From: Salipaludibacillus daqingensis
GTDB taxonomy: Bacteria; Bacillota; Bacilli; Bacillales; Salisediminibacteriaceae
DNA: 64,000 bases
Direction of reading: 5' to 3'
Assembly: GCF_029891575.1 (NCBI RefSeq)
Contig: NZ_JARZHF010000003.1
Coordinates: forward strand, 372,001 to 436,000
The translations under genes and the position numbers were made by a program. Positions 34,089 to 42,039 of this stretch are shown here, piece after piece. The notes beneath the pieces were generated by a model that had not been told where the DNA came from, ran no database searches, and saw only the letters and a program-made list of their open reading frames with translations. Numbering within the stretch: the first letter of the stretch is position 1; every line of letters begins with the position of its first letter.

Positions 34089-34920
34089 GTTGGAATCCAA
34101 TCCACTTCAACGCTTCCTTTAAATTACTTTTCAGCGTTAATTGCAACATTTCCGAGCCACTCTTTTGAAATTCTACTGCTTGATCTGGTCGCACACCGGT
34201 TAAAATTGGCATCGCACCCAGCAGTTTCAGTGCTTGCGTAAGGTTGAAAATGTTTTCGCTAACTGTGCCATCATCTATAACGAGACCAGAGATATCTATA
34301 ATGAAATAATCGATAGACTTTTGATAACTTTTCGCTAGTACTTGTTCGAGGATAATTTCGGAGCGAACTTCATCCATATCCCCTACTAAAGGCAAAATGA
34401 CAACTCCATCATCAATGGGAACGATTGGAGTGGAATATGATTGAATCCGACTTTTCGCTTCATCTAAATCAATCACAAACCCTAATAAAGTTGCCATCGT
34501 TTGAAATAACTCGACTTCTTCTTTTTTAAAAACACGCGGATTTTTATCCATTCCACAAAGCGTACCAAAGTTTTCCCCATTGCCGTATGAAATTGGGACT
34601 CCTAATAGTGTTCCGCCCCCTAAAGCTTTCGTAACCGGCATATCTTTCGTTAACTCATGTTTAGTTAAATCTTCAATGAGTAATGGCTCACGGCCATTAT
34701 CAACAATAAATTGTCAATAAGAATCAACGAAATTCGTTTCAAGTCCTTCTTCAATCACTATATAGTCACGATTGAATGAATGCATGATTTCCACTTGCTC
34801 TCTATCATTTTTTGCGATAAAAACAGTGTTTATATCTATAAACTGGCTGAGCCTTCTCAGCACATCAATAGCTGCTTGCTCTAACTCTTTATAATAACCG
34901 TTCGATAAGAACTGTTGCAA
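34072..34920 (-). pseudogene. GAF-STAS protein of the RsbR kind, interrupted by one in-frame UGA
   Basis: A 282-codon frame starts at TTG (AAGGAGGGG seven bases upstream) and runs to 34072 with one in-frame TGA at 34714-34716, after residue 68. Residues 1-150 resemble a GAF domain (FIDINTVFIAKNDREQVEIM before the stop, then GTLLGVPISYGNGENFGTLC and VFKKEEVELFQTMATLLGF). Residues 170-282 form a STAS domain (DGVVILPLVGDMDEVRSEII, YFIIDISGLVIDDGTVSENI, TGVRPDQAVEF), like RsbR co-antagonists that tune sigma-B in the stressosome. The reading NFVDSY-stop-QFIVDNG is at a place where related GAF domains often have YC, so TGC to TGA is the simplest change. Otherwise the frame is intact, so the lesion is recent, an error, or recoded. 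Confidence 0.7.
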
Positions 34921-35113
34921 TAAGTTCCCCTCCTTACAAAAACTTTAACGTTTCTAGTGGAATTATAACACGCAATGGACCAACTAAGTGTTATATGGGA
35001 TTTGTATCTTTATCCTTTTAATATTTATAATTTGCGGTTTTAGAAATCATCCAGCCCATCTGCTTCAATTGAAAAATATTGTCAGAATAAATTCACAACT
35101 AAAATACGATATA

Positions 35114-36163
35114 TTATTCATTCCTTGTTGTTCCAACTGGTATCCAAGTCAAATTTGAGCTTCCACCATCAATCCCACTAGCGTCGTAATTTAGTATGTC
35201 CCCAAGAACATAAAATCCACTCTCTTCAATTTCTGAACAAGAAGCTTTATCGGTTCTAAGTTCTGGAGACGTTTCACTAGAGTAAGACATCCTAACATTT
35301 CCTTCTACACAAATATAAGCATCATGATTACTATTATCTTTTATATCAAACACGGCATCTATTAGATACAAATCTTTTTTTACTATAATGTGCGACCTGT
35401 TCCCTAATTTAATTTCAGAACCGTTCATCAACATATTTCCCCCAACTACTAAGACAGAGTCTGGGTTAAAATCTGCCCCTTTTTCAAGAGCAACATTTCC
35501 GGTTACTAATACATCTCTTTCGGATCCTTTAATATCTAGTGGGTCGTCTGGAAAAGTTACATTGCCAGCAATGTCTACTGTTTCAGGTTTTCCATTAATT
35601 CTAGTTTCTCTACCTTCAGATCCATCACGCTGCTGATACGGCGGTTCATCGAATCGATCAGACCAGATCACATCGTTTCCTGCGGATGACGAAGAAGATC
35701 GAATGGTGAATATTTCTTCCGCCGTTTCCTCTCTGCCTTTATCATTTAGTATGGACGCATCGACTTCATAAATGATATCTATCTCTTCGTCATTCTCACC
35801 TGGTCTGATTTCCGTAAATGTCCCTTTTACTTGTCCTTCGTATCTTTCAAATGTAAGATCGTCGATCGCAAAATCAGTTAGTTCATTTCTCAAATGACTG
35901 ATTACATTGTCTCTCGTGGGGTCTGTTGTGATGTTATTTTCAAAATGCGTTTCGATTCCTTCGATTTTTTTGATGACGTTGTTTCGTGCATACATCACAC
36001 CCATATCACTCATCTTAACAACTTGGCTATGTTCTTCTGACCTTTGTGCTTGCTTGGCGCTACTCAAAGCACTTCCTAGAAGGGGTGGAATGAGCACACC
36101 AATGATCAGTATGACGACTAGCGTTAATAATAAAACATAACCTTTTTCATTTTTTACGCCCAA
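35114..36163 (-). CDS. Large minor pseudopilin (GspK/PilX-like) with a beta-rich C-terminal region
   Basis: This 349-residue protein starts GVKNEKGYVLLLTLVVILII, a prepilin-type N-terminus with cleavage expected after the glycine and one hydrophobic helix. It lacks the glutamate at position +5, as do GspK-type tip pseudopilins. The C-terminal 180 residues have beta-helix-like repeats (VDIAGNVTFPDD, VLVTGNVALEKGAD, VLVVGGNMLMNGSE) and two late cysteines. The start is TTG, with AAGGAGGG six bases upstream. It is third in a three-gene operon. There is no pilus ATPase or platform gene in the window, so an assembly machine must be encoded elsewhere, for example the competence pilus. Confidence 0.75.
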   Translation of the reverse strand: MGVKNEKGYVLLLTLVVILIIGVLIPPLLGSALSSAKQAQRSEEHSQVVKMSDMGVMYARNNVIKKIEGIETHFENNITTDPTRDNVISHLRNELTDFAIDDLTFERYEGQVKGTFTEIRPGENDEEIDIIYEVDASILNDKGREETAEEIFTIRSSSSSAGNDVIWSDRFDEPPYQQRDGSEGRETRINGKPETVDIAGNVTFPDDPLDIKGSERDVLVTGNVALEKGADFNPDSVLVVGGNMLMNGSEIKLGNRSHIIVKKDLYLIDAVFDIKDNSNHDAYICVEGNVRMSYSSETSPELRTDKASCSEIEESGFYVLGDILNYDASGIDGGSSNLTWIPVGTTRNE

Positions 36164-36175
36164 GTCGATCCCTCC

Positions 36176-36685
36176 TTATTTTACATTCAAGTAGTGGATC
36201 ATATCAGAAGACCCGCCGCCGTCCGATTCTTTTAATTTCGCATAAACGCGAAATAGAGAAAGATCTTTTTCGTCATTCGTCTGACATATGTTAAATTCCG
36301 CAACATATTTTTTGTTATTTAATCGGTAATAGTAATCGCCTGATTCCCCGTCCGATAAAAGGTTTAGCTGACTCATGTCAAATCCAGGAATCATCGCTTC
36401 ATCTTCCGGTAACGACACAAATGCTTGGCCATTATCACAGCCAAGAGCAGGTCCATCATAATCTTGTAAATAATTTTCAATCGCATCATTTTCTTTTACT
36501 TCATGGACTAATTTATCTACTAAGTTTGTGGACGAATAGCTGTCTTCTGCTTTTGATGAAAAAAGGAGAGATTGACCAAAAAAACTAAAAAAGCCTAGCA
36601 GAATAATTGAAATTATCACTAGTCCAGCAAGTGTTTCCACTAAAGTGAACCCTTGACTGCCTTTTATAAACACCCATTTATTCAT
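36176..36685 (-). CDS. Type IV prepilin-like minor pseudopilin
   Basis: This 169-residue protein has the canonical class III signal KGSQG-FTLVETLAGLVIISI, including Glu at +5 of the mature protein, followed by a single hydrophobic helix and a globular domain with two cysteines (LGCDNG, FNICQTND). The ATG chosen has GGAG eight bases upstream; a GTG three codons earlier overlaps that site. It is 12 bases from the next gene of the operon. Together with its neighbours it resembles GspI/J/K or PilV/W/X minor pilin sets. The globular part matches nothing I recognise. Confidence 0.78.
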   Translation of the reverse strand: MNKWVFIKGSQGFTLVETLAGLVIISIILLGFFSFFGQSLLFSSKAEDSYSSTNLVDKLVHEVKENDAIENYLQDYDGPALGCDNGQAFVSLPEDEAMIPGFDMSQLNLLSDGESGDYYYRLNNKKYVAEFNICQTNDEKDLSLFRVYAKLKESDGGGSSDMIHYLNVK

Positions 36686-36721
36686 CCGGTTCACTCCTGT
36701 CTTTTACCTTTGATTTTATTT

Positions 36722-37225
36722 TTATGGAGATTCACTGTCCATTTCAAGATCTGCTAATCGATCGATCACAGTTTGCACGTCTAATTCTCGATCGTAATCA
36801 TCCGATAACGTCAATGATACATGTAATTCCTTTTCGCCATCGACAACAAGTGGGTTATCGCAAGTGGTGGTTCCGTCTGATTTTAGGGTGGAGCCGTCGT
36901 GTTCGAACAAACTAGCTTCTTCATCGATTCCTCTTATATGTACGCCTTCATGGGCCAACGTTTCCATTGGTCTTCCATTAAAAAACAACGTATCCCCCTC
37001 ATAACATAACGTGTAATTTTCTCTGCCATGAACTTGCTTTAACTGAGTAATAAGATAGTTTCCTTCTTGTCTTAAGTTGATATGGGCTTTCGATTGTTGG
37101 CTATGGTTAAAAGTGGAAAGAAGAATGGAACCAAGTAATCCAACAACCATCGTAGAGATAGAGATCGTTACAAGAAGTTCAATTAGCGTTAGTCCTGATT
37201 CGTTATTAGCTCGTTGTTTCAACAT
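36722..37225 (-). CDS. Type IV prepilin-like minor pseudopilin
   Basis: This 167-residue protein begins MLKQRANNESG-LTLIELLVTIS, with the prepilin peptidase site after Gly and Glu at +5. A single helix (about 12-35) leads into a beta-rich domain. Two cysteines (TLCYEG, TTCDNPL) may form a disulfide. GGAG lies six bases before the chosen ATG, which is 33 bases inside the longest frame. It is first in the operon with the genes at 36176 and 35114; the 300 bases upstream up to the small gene at 37526 hold that gene's terminator and presumably this operon's promoter. ComGD/ComGF-like proteins are distant relatives. Confidence 0.78.
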   Translation of the reverse strand: MLKQRANNESGLTLIELLVTISISTMVVGLLGSILLSTFNHSQQSKAHINLRQEGNYLITQLKQVHGRENYTLCYEGDTLFFNGRPMETLAHEGVHIRGIDEEASLFEHDGSTLKSDGTTTCDNPLVVDGEKELHVSLTLSDDYDRELDVQTVIDRLADLEMDSESP

Positions 37226-37458
37226 GTCCATCTCCTTCCACTGGTGATTTAGCAACATTCGGGATTACTTCTCTATCCATTATACTAGACTTTTTCGATT
37301 AAACGGGAAATTCACTCTAAAAAAATAGTATAATTGTTTTGATTTAGAGATATATACAACATTTAAAACACAATGACGTGTAAACGACAGTCTTTCCATA
37401 AAATAGCGTATAAAGGCAAGGTTTATCTTCATGATTTGTTTAATTAAGACAAAAAGAA

Positions 37459-37491
37459 GACGATAATCGTTGTTACTTGTCGATCATCGTC
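37459..37491 (-). terminator. Terminator of the 43-residue protein gene
   Basis: On the minus strand GACGATGATCG pairs with CGATTATCGTC across an 11-base loop, followed by TTCTTTTTG. Confidence 0.65.
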
Positions 37492-37525
37492 AGCATATTA
37501 GTCATCGTTTTTGCTTCTTATCTAT

Positions 37526-37657
37526 TTAGCTAAATGAATAGGTGTCTTTTAATCGTTGCTCGATCAGTTCCATGACTTCTTTTGTTTCTGCTTTCTCATT
37601 TTTCGCACTGAATTCTTTCATGTCTTCCATCAGCTTCTTTAATTCGTTCACACCCAA
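37526..37657 (-). CDS. Small charged helical protein, 43 residues, unknown function
   Basis: From a TTG start, with AATGGAGAG eight bases upstream, the frame reads MGVNELKKLMEDMKEFSAKN, then EKAETKEVMELIEQRLKDTYSFS and a stop. A GTG two codons later is an alternative start. The sequence is almost wholly helical and charged, with heptad-like spacing of Leu, Met and Ile. A terminator follows. I do not recognise a family. Its size and charge recall small Bacillus regulatory peptides such as Spo0E-like phosphatases, but their SQELD-type motif is missing. The gene lies upstream of the pseudopilin operon in the same orientation. Confidence 0.6.
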   Translation of the reverse strand: MGVNELKKLMEDMKEFSAKNEKAETKEVMELIEQRLKDTYSFS

Positions 37658-37929
37658 CTAACTCACTCTCCATTCAAAATTGTGAAAACTATAGTAAAGA
37701 TTGGCATTAACCTCGTTATCTGTCTTACAGCTGCAGATAACAAAGTCCTAGAAAAACCTTCCTGAAACGCCGCGTAATTAGTACTATAATACATCTCTAG
37801 TGAAAATACAGTCGAATTTTGTAGAATAATCAAATATCTGTAAACTTTATTGGTTTATTTGTAAACTTTTCCTTCTAATCCGGAAATAAAACATGATATT
37901 TTCGCGAAATAAGCTATAACATTATTGGA

Positions 37930-38076
37930 ATGGCTGTTTTAGCTAATTTTCTTGTTTTTGTTGAACAGCTCGAAGAAGGGAAGGTAGCACATATCGTTCG
38001 TGACAACGAAGGTTTATTTTGGTATTCTATTGGTAAGTTATTTTACACTGGACCTCACAAAAACGATTCAATATAG
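37930..38076 (+). CDS. Weak small open frame, 48 residues
   Basis: The frame reads MAVLANFLVFVEQLEEGKVA, then HIVRDNEGLFWYSIGKLFYTG and a few more residues. The residue composition looks protein-like. There is no ribosome binding site before the ATG (only TTGGA), so it could be a remnant whose 5' part is lost. I do not recognise it. Confidence 0.25.
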   Translation: MAVLANFLVFVEQLEEGKVAHIVRDNEGLFWYSIGKLFYTGPHKNDSI

Positions 38077-38241
38077 AATGATTCCCTTCATGTCAATCCC
38101 ACCACACCGAAGATAAACTTCTAGCATAAACTCTGTTTGAAAATCATTATTCATTCTGTTTACATCAAGTATCCACTTTATACATCCTTGTTTTAGTTGT
38201 ATAGCAACGATTTATAGTACCCTGCGAGCGAGAGTGGTCCC

Positions 38242-38275
38242 GTTGAAAGGAAGTTAAAGGGGTTCATAGCACCCG
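38242..38275 (+). repeat. Single unit of the GAAAGGAAG dispersed repeat
   Basis: GTTGAAAGGAAGTTAAAGG continuing to TTCATAGCACCCG matches, with small gaps, GTGAAAGGAAGTAAAGCG continuing to GGCATAGCGCCCG on the minus strand of the repeat at 57196-57414. It is one subunit of that longer block standing alone. Confidence 0.55.
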
Positions 38276-38448
38276 TATATATTGAAGCAACCAAAATCAT
38301 GCTCATCATTTCACAATTTAAAGTTTATCTATTTTTGTAACCGTTCCATTTCATGTTTTTCTACGTAACAAGCAGTGAGAACGAACAATAATTCTGTCCA
38401 GCATACTTTCAATGAAGTCTAACACCAAATTTAAGGGAGTTGATTGCC

Positions 38449-38916
38449 ATGCGTAAGGAAGAATTCAACAATCAGTTATTAGCGGATGAGGCGTTTGATG
38501 AAACGTCTGTTGTGACGCAACTATTGGAAAAGGATAGAAAATCTTCACTGATCTACTATTTGTGTCGAAGTTTTTATCTTTTAGTTTACAACGCCAATAT
38601 CGTTCGAACAGAAAACAATACGTATGAATGCTATATTAGTGATGATAGCTTAATTCCAGCTGCAAGCGAACTAAATGATGCGATAAATTACTTGTCAGAA
38701 ACATTCCAAGTCGATCGTGAATCCGTGAAAAACGATTTGTTTTTTGTCATTAACAAATACTACACAGATACCGCATACCAAAAGGAATTACAAAACCAGT
38801 TCAGCATCATTCAATCGGACACAGAACGATTCATGTCTGAATTTGGCACCCTTTACGAACTAAATCATTTTCCAAACTGGGATCGATTTGAACAACGAGT
38901 AAGATCTTTCGTTTAA
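38449..38916 (+). CDS. Hypothetical protein, 155 residues
   Basis: I do not recognise this protein. It starts MRKEEFNNQLLADEAFDETS, has no signal peptide or membrane helix, and looks mainly helical (SLIYYLCRSFYLLVYNANIV; LNDAINYLSETFQVDRESVK; DLFFVINKYYTDTAYQKELQ). AAGGGAG lies nine bases before the ATG; a TTG three codons earlier is possible but overlaps the ribosome binding site. It is monocistronic with a terminator 35 bases after the stop. The complete frame, good initiation signal and terminator make a real gene likely. Confidence 0.7.
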   Translation: MRKEEFNNQLLADEAFDETSVVTQLLEKDRKSSLIYYLCRSFYLLVYNANIVRTENNTYECYISDDSLIPAASELNDAINYLSETFQVDRESVKNDLFFVINKYYTDTAYQKELQNQFSIIQSDTERFMSEFGTLYELNHFPNWDRFEQRVRSFV

Positions 38917-38951
38917 TACGACATTATTTCCTAGGAAACTATTCATTGGGG

Positions 38952-38976
38952 AGCACCTATCTTGGTGCTTTTTTTA
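38952..38976 (+). terminator. Terminator of the hypothetical gene
   Basis: AGCACC-TATCTT-GGTGCT is followed by seven T. The rest of the 356-base gap to the next gene holds only a weak inverted repeat (AAGAATG/CATTCTT near 39136-39157). Confidence 0.8.
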
Positions 38977-39272
38977 TTTGTCTAAAACCAACTATTTTTG
39001 TTTGTAAAAACCTAGGCATATTACCTTACAAGTTATCCTTCTCTTCACACTCGCTATGATAAAATTGGTTAAATATAAGAAGGATTCTTGTTTCATTTGA
39101 CGTTTACTAATTTTTTTCGGAGGTATATAAATAAAAAGAATGAGCATATCCATTCTTGTCGAACTCCCCCACTCACCTTCGTTTATCAGAACGATAACTT
39201 TATGAGATCACATGCTATGCTAACAACATCTGTCGAACCTTTTTTAAAACTATGATAAACGGAGGTTGAATC

Positions 39273-40124
39273 ATGGGAATATCAAAATCAACAGTAAAAA
39301 TGATATGTGAAAATGAATATGGTCGATTAAAACACGTCATTCTTTGTGAACCAAAGCATATGAGTATTGACGGAAACATTAACGAAACGCAAAAACAATT
39401 TAAAGACAATCAGTTCCGTAAACATAGAGCGATAAAACAACATCAACATTTAATCGATACATTGATCAAGCACGGCGTTCAAGTAAGTCTACTTCCTGCT
39501 CATAAATACTTTCCAGAACAAGTTTTCACAAGGGACATCGGGTTCACTGTTGGACATACGATATTTGTTTCAAATATGGCTCATGAAAGTCGTGTAGGAG
39601 AAGAAAGCATCTTTGCGTCATGGCTCAAATCGCGACAAAAACCTCATTGCCATTTTATCGATAATCACATTGAAGGCGGCGACGTCATTGTTCATGACGG
39701 TCAACTATTCATTGGACTGAGCCACCGAACAAATCAACAAGCCATCAATCCCATTCAAAAAGTATTACCTAAATATAAAATCATTCCAGTCCCTTTTTCA
39801 AAAAAATACCTTCATTTGGACTGCGTATTTAACATCATCTCTGAAAACGAAGCTCTTTATTACCCAGATGCATTTCAACAACCTGAGCTTGATATATTAG
39901 CAGAACAATTTGACCTAATCCCTGTTAATGACGAAGAACAATTTACGTTAGGAACCAACGTCTTGTCGCTTGGTGATAAAAAAATCCTTAGCCTTCCGAT
40001 AAATCGGCAAATCAACCAGGACCTTCGCAACCGCGGGTTCGAAGTGATCGAAGTAGACATTTCAGAAATCATCAAATCTGGTGGTTCCTTTCGCTGTTGT
40101 ACGCTGCCATTGTTGCGAGAATAA
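39273..40124 (+). CDS. Amidinotransferase/DDAH-type guanidino-modifying enzyme, copy 1
   Basis: This 283-residue cytosolic enzyme belongs to the amidinotransferase/dimethylarginine dimethylaminohydrolase superfamily, which attacks guanidino carbon with a cysteine. The family sites are visible: substrate-binding FTRDIGFTVG (about 88), acidic EGGDV (about 135), catalytic His in LHLDCVFNII (about 183) and catalytic Cys in KSGGSFRCCTLPL near the end. Dimethylargininase, arginine deiminase-like or transferase activity are all possible. ACGGAGG precedes the ATG. A paralog at 42040 has the same length and motifs; between them on the other strand are a Gfo/Idh oxidoreductase and CutC. A terminator follows. 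Confidence 0.85.
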   Translation: MGISKSTVKMICENEYGRLKHVILCEPKHMSIDGNINETQKQFKDNQFRKHRAIKQHQHLIDTLIKHGVQVSLLPAHKYFPEQVFTRDIGFTVGHTIFVSNMAHESRVGEESIFASWLKSRQKPHCHFIDNHIEGGDVIVHDGQLFIGLSHRTNQQAINPIQKVLPKYKIIPVPFSKKYLHLDCVFNIISENEALYYPDAFQQPELDILAEQFDLIPVNDEEQFTLGTNVLSLGDKKILSLPINRQINQDLRNRGFEVIEVDISEIIKSGGSFRCCTLPLLRE

Positions 40125-40138
40125 AATCCCACAAATAT

Positions 40139-40161
40139 AGCACCCATAACGGGTGCTTTTT
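40139..40161 (+). terminator. Terminator after amidinotransferase copy 1
   Basis: AGCACCC-ATAAC-GGGTGCT is followed by four T. Confidence 0.8.
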
Positions 40162-40174
40162 CTATGAGACACGG

Positions 40175-41089
40175 TTATTCTTTCTCCAACTGCTGGACCA
40201 CTTCCTCACAAAGCTCATGCGTCCGTAAACTATCCTCGCTTGAAAACAATAATTCCGTTTCCGAACCAGACTCCACAGCCTGAAGAAAATCAGCAACCAT
40301 CTCCTCAAAACCACGTTTATGTAAAGTTGGTTCCCAATCATTTGTCGCCGGTTTCCATTCCTCTCTGCCTTGACGAATCACAACATCCGCCACATTCAAC
40401 ACGACACCCTTTTCCTTTGGACTCATGACCTCAGCCTTTTCCTCCGTTGTCCCACTATCCCGATTCATAATCCCAATCGCCGTTCCAAATTCAGACATTC
40501 CCTGCACGACAACATGGTGCAACAAATCTCCCTTTTTCCTACCAGTCACCGTCCAACGATCGACTGGATACGGAAACAAATACAACAACGAATCCGCCAC
40601 ATGAATGAAATCATCAAACACAAACGTCCGAATATCACCCGGTAACGACGCCCGATTTTTTTGAATGACAACCATATTCGGGTCTTCAATCTCCTTCAAC
40701 CTCTGATAAGAAGGAGCATATCGCCGATTAAATCCAACCATCAATACCAAATGACGGCTCTTCGCCAATTCATACAACCCCCTCGCAGATTCCGCATGAA
40801 AAGTCATTGGCTTATCCACAAACACATGAATATTATGGAGCAACAATTCACGAACAATCTCCTCATGCGAAGCCGTCGACGAATGAACAAACGCCCCACG
40901 AATCCCACTCTCCATAAGCGAATCCAAACTCTCGTGTAAATGTTCAAATCGATAACGGCTCCCTAACTCCTCCAACCGCTCCCGATTTCTCGTACACAAA
41001 TGAACCTCCACATCAGAAATTCCACTCAGCACCGGCAAATACGCCTTCCCAGCAATATCTCCTAAACCAATCACACCAATCTTCAACAT
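40175..41089 (-). CDS. Gfo/Idh/MocA-family NAD(P)-dependent oxidoreductase
   Basis: This 304-residue protein has an N-terminal Rossmann fold (MLKIGVIGLGDIAGKAYLPV) and the family motif FVDKPMTFHAES at about 90, followed by LVLMVGFNRRYAPSYQRL. The C-terminal half should form the substrate-binding sheet; DDFIHVADSLLYLFP contains the His-x3-Asp that usually aligns with the catalytic site. Substrates in this family are sugars, inositol or related polyols, and none can be assigned here. It converges on amidinotransferase copy 1. Upstream in the same direction, 77 bases away, is cutC, so the two may be co-transcribed. Confidence 0.87.
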   Translation of the reverse strand: MLKIGVIGLGDIAGKAYLPVLSGISDVEVHLCTRNRERLEELGSRYRFEHLHESLDSLMESGIRGAFVHSSTASHEEIVRELLLHNIHVFVDKPMTFHAESARGLYELAKSRHLVLMVGFNRRYAPSYQRLKEIEDPNMVVIQKNRASLPGDIRTFVFDDFIHVADSLLYLFPYPVDRWTVTGRKKGDLLHHVVVQGMSEFGTAIGIMNRDSGTTEEKAEVMSPKEKGVVLNVADVVIRQGREEWKPATNDWEPTLHKRGFEEMVADFLQAVESGSETELLFSSEDSLRTHELCEEVVQQLEKE

Positions 41090-41165
41090 CCAACCACCCC
41101 TTCAAGCTTTTTTTTGGAAAACGGTCGTGCCAGGACTTGTCACCTCGTCCTTCCTTTTATTTAGC

Positions 41166-41861
41166 TTACTCCCCTATCAACAATCGCAGGTTGTGCATCT
41201 TTTTATCATCCAAACGTTCCGAATATTTACGGTTTATCCTCATTGCTGACCCTATGTGATACTCTTCTGCAAATAACTCCTTATGAATACGTTCGATATT
41301 TCCTTCGTTTAATCCTCCTCCAGGCATAATGACAGGACCGCTCAACTGTTTTTGTAACGACATTAACGATTGCAATGTCGATAATCCACGTTGCACTTCG
41401 TCTTTCCCGCCAGAGGTGAGTATCCTTGTCACATGATTTGAATAATCACATAACGTTCGATAGGCGGCTTTTACATTGTCGACATGATCAAACGCACGAT
41501 GGAACGTGATATCCATTTCTCCTGCAGCATCGATCACCGAACGCAATAGTTTTCTATCAATCGTATTGTCTTTCGTTAATGCTCCAAAAACAATGCCTGC
41601 AGCTCCAATGTTTCGGATCATCTGCACGTCTTCAATGATCGCTAATGCTTCTAAATCAGTATAGTGAAACGAATAACTGTGTGGGCGTATCATCACCATC
41701 ACTGGAATATCAACGCTTTTCACGACTCGTTTGATGGTGCCATAACTTGGCGTCAATCCACCTTCATCGATTGCGCTCACTAATTCCAGTTGATCCGCTC
41801 CAAATTTCTCGGCTTCTAGCGCGTCTTTTTCATTTTGCACAATAATTTCTAATTTCCCCAT
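41166..41861 (-). CDS. cutC: CutC family protein
   Basis: This 231-residue TIM-barrel protein matches CutC over its whole length: LEIIVQNEKDALEAEKFGAD near the N-terminus, the signature ELVSAIDEGGLTPSYGTIK, VMIRPHSYSFHYTDLE, ITFHRAFDH and RILTSGG, PVIMPGGGLNEGN. CutC was described for copper tolerance in E. coli, though later work questioned a direct role in copper handling; the biochemical function is unsettled. It lies upstream of the Gfo/Idh gene on the same strand. Confidence 0.92.
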   Translation of the reverse strand: MGKLEIIVQNEKDALEAEKFGADQLELVSAIDEGGLTPSYGTIKRVVKSVDIPVMVMIRPHSYSFHYTDLEALAIIEDVQMIRNIGAAGIVFGALTKDNTIDRKLLRSVIDAAGEMDITFHRAFDHVDNVKAAYRTLCDYSNHVTRILTSGGKDEVQRGLSTLQSLMSLQKQLSGPVIMPGGGLNEGNIERIHKELFAEEYHIGSAMRINRKYSERLDDKKMHNLRLLIGE

Positions 41862-42039
41862 CTATACTGCCCCCTTCATCGGTTTCATACCCCAAACTCT
41901 TTTGTTATATTGTACTATTTTTAATTATAGTCGTCTATACCACTTTACCAATTCAGCCACTTGTAGTTTTTACTCATAATGAACCAATAATAGGTCAAAC
42001 TATACGGAACAAAACGTTACGAAGGTTGGAGGAACAGAC

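Larger units (their letters stand above)
37658..38448. other. Long intergenic region with little coding content
   Basis: This 790-base AT-rich stretch holds one weak 48-residue frame, one unit of a dispersed repeat and two near-direct copies of TTTGTAAACTTT/CTGTAAACTTT around 37850. No RNA gene or riboswitch that I know is visible. Confidence 0.5.

Noticed and set aside
38221-38290. Riboswitch before the 155-residue hypothetical gene
   Set aside because: The conserved-looking segment matches a unit of the dispersed GAAAGGAAG repeat, and no known riboswitch core is visible.
39136-39200. Leader peptide of 21 residues before amidinotransferase copy 1
   Set aside because: The only ribosome binding site is about 17 bases from its ATG and the peptide has no regulatory codon pattern.
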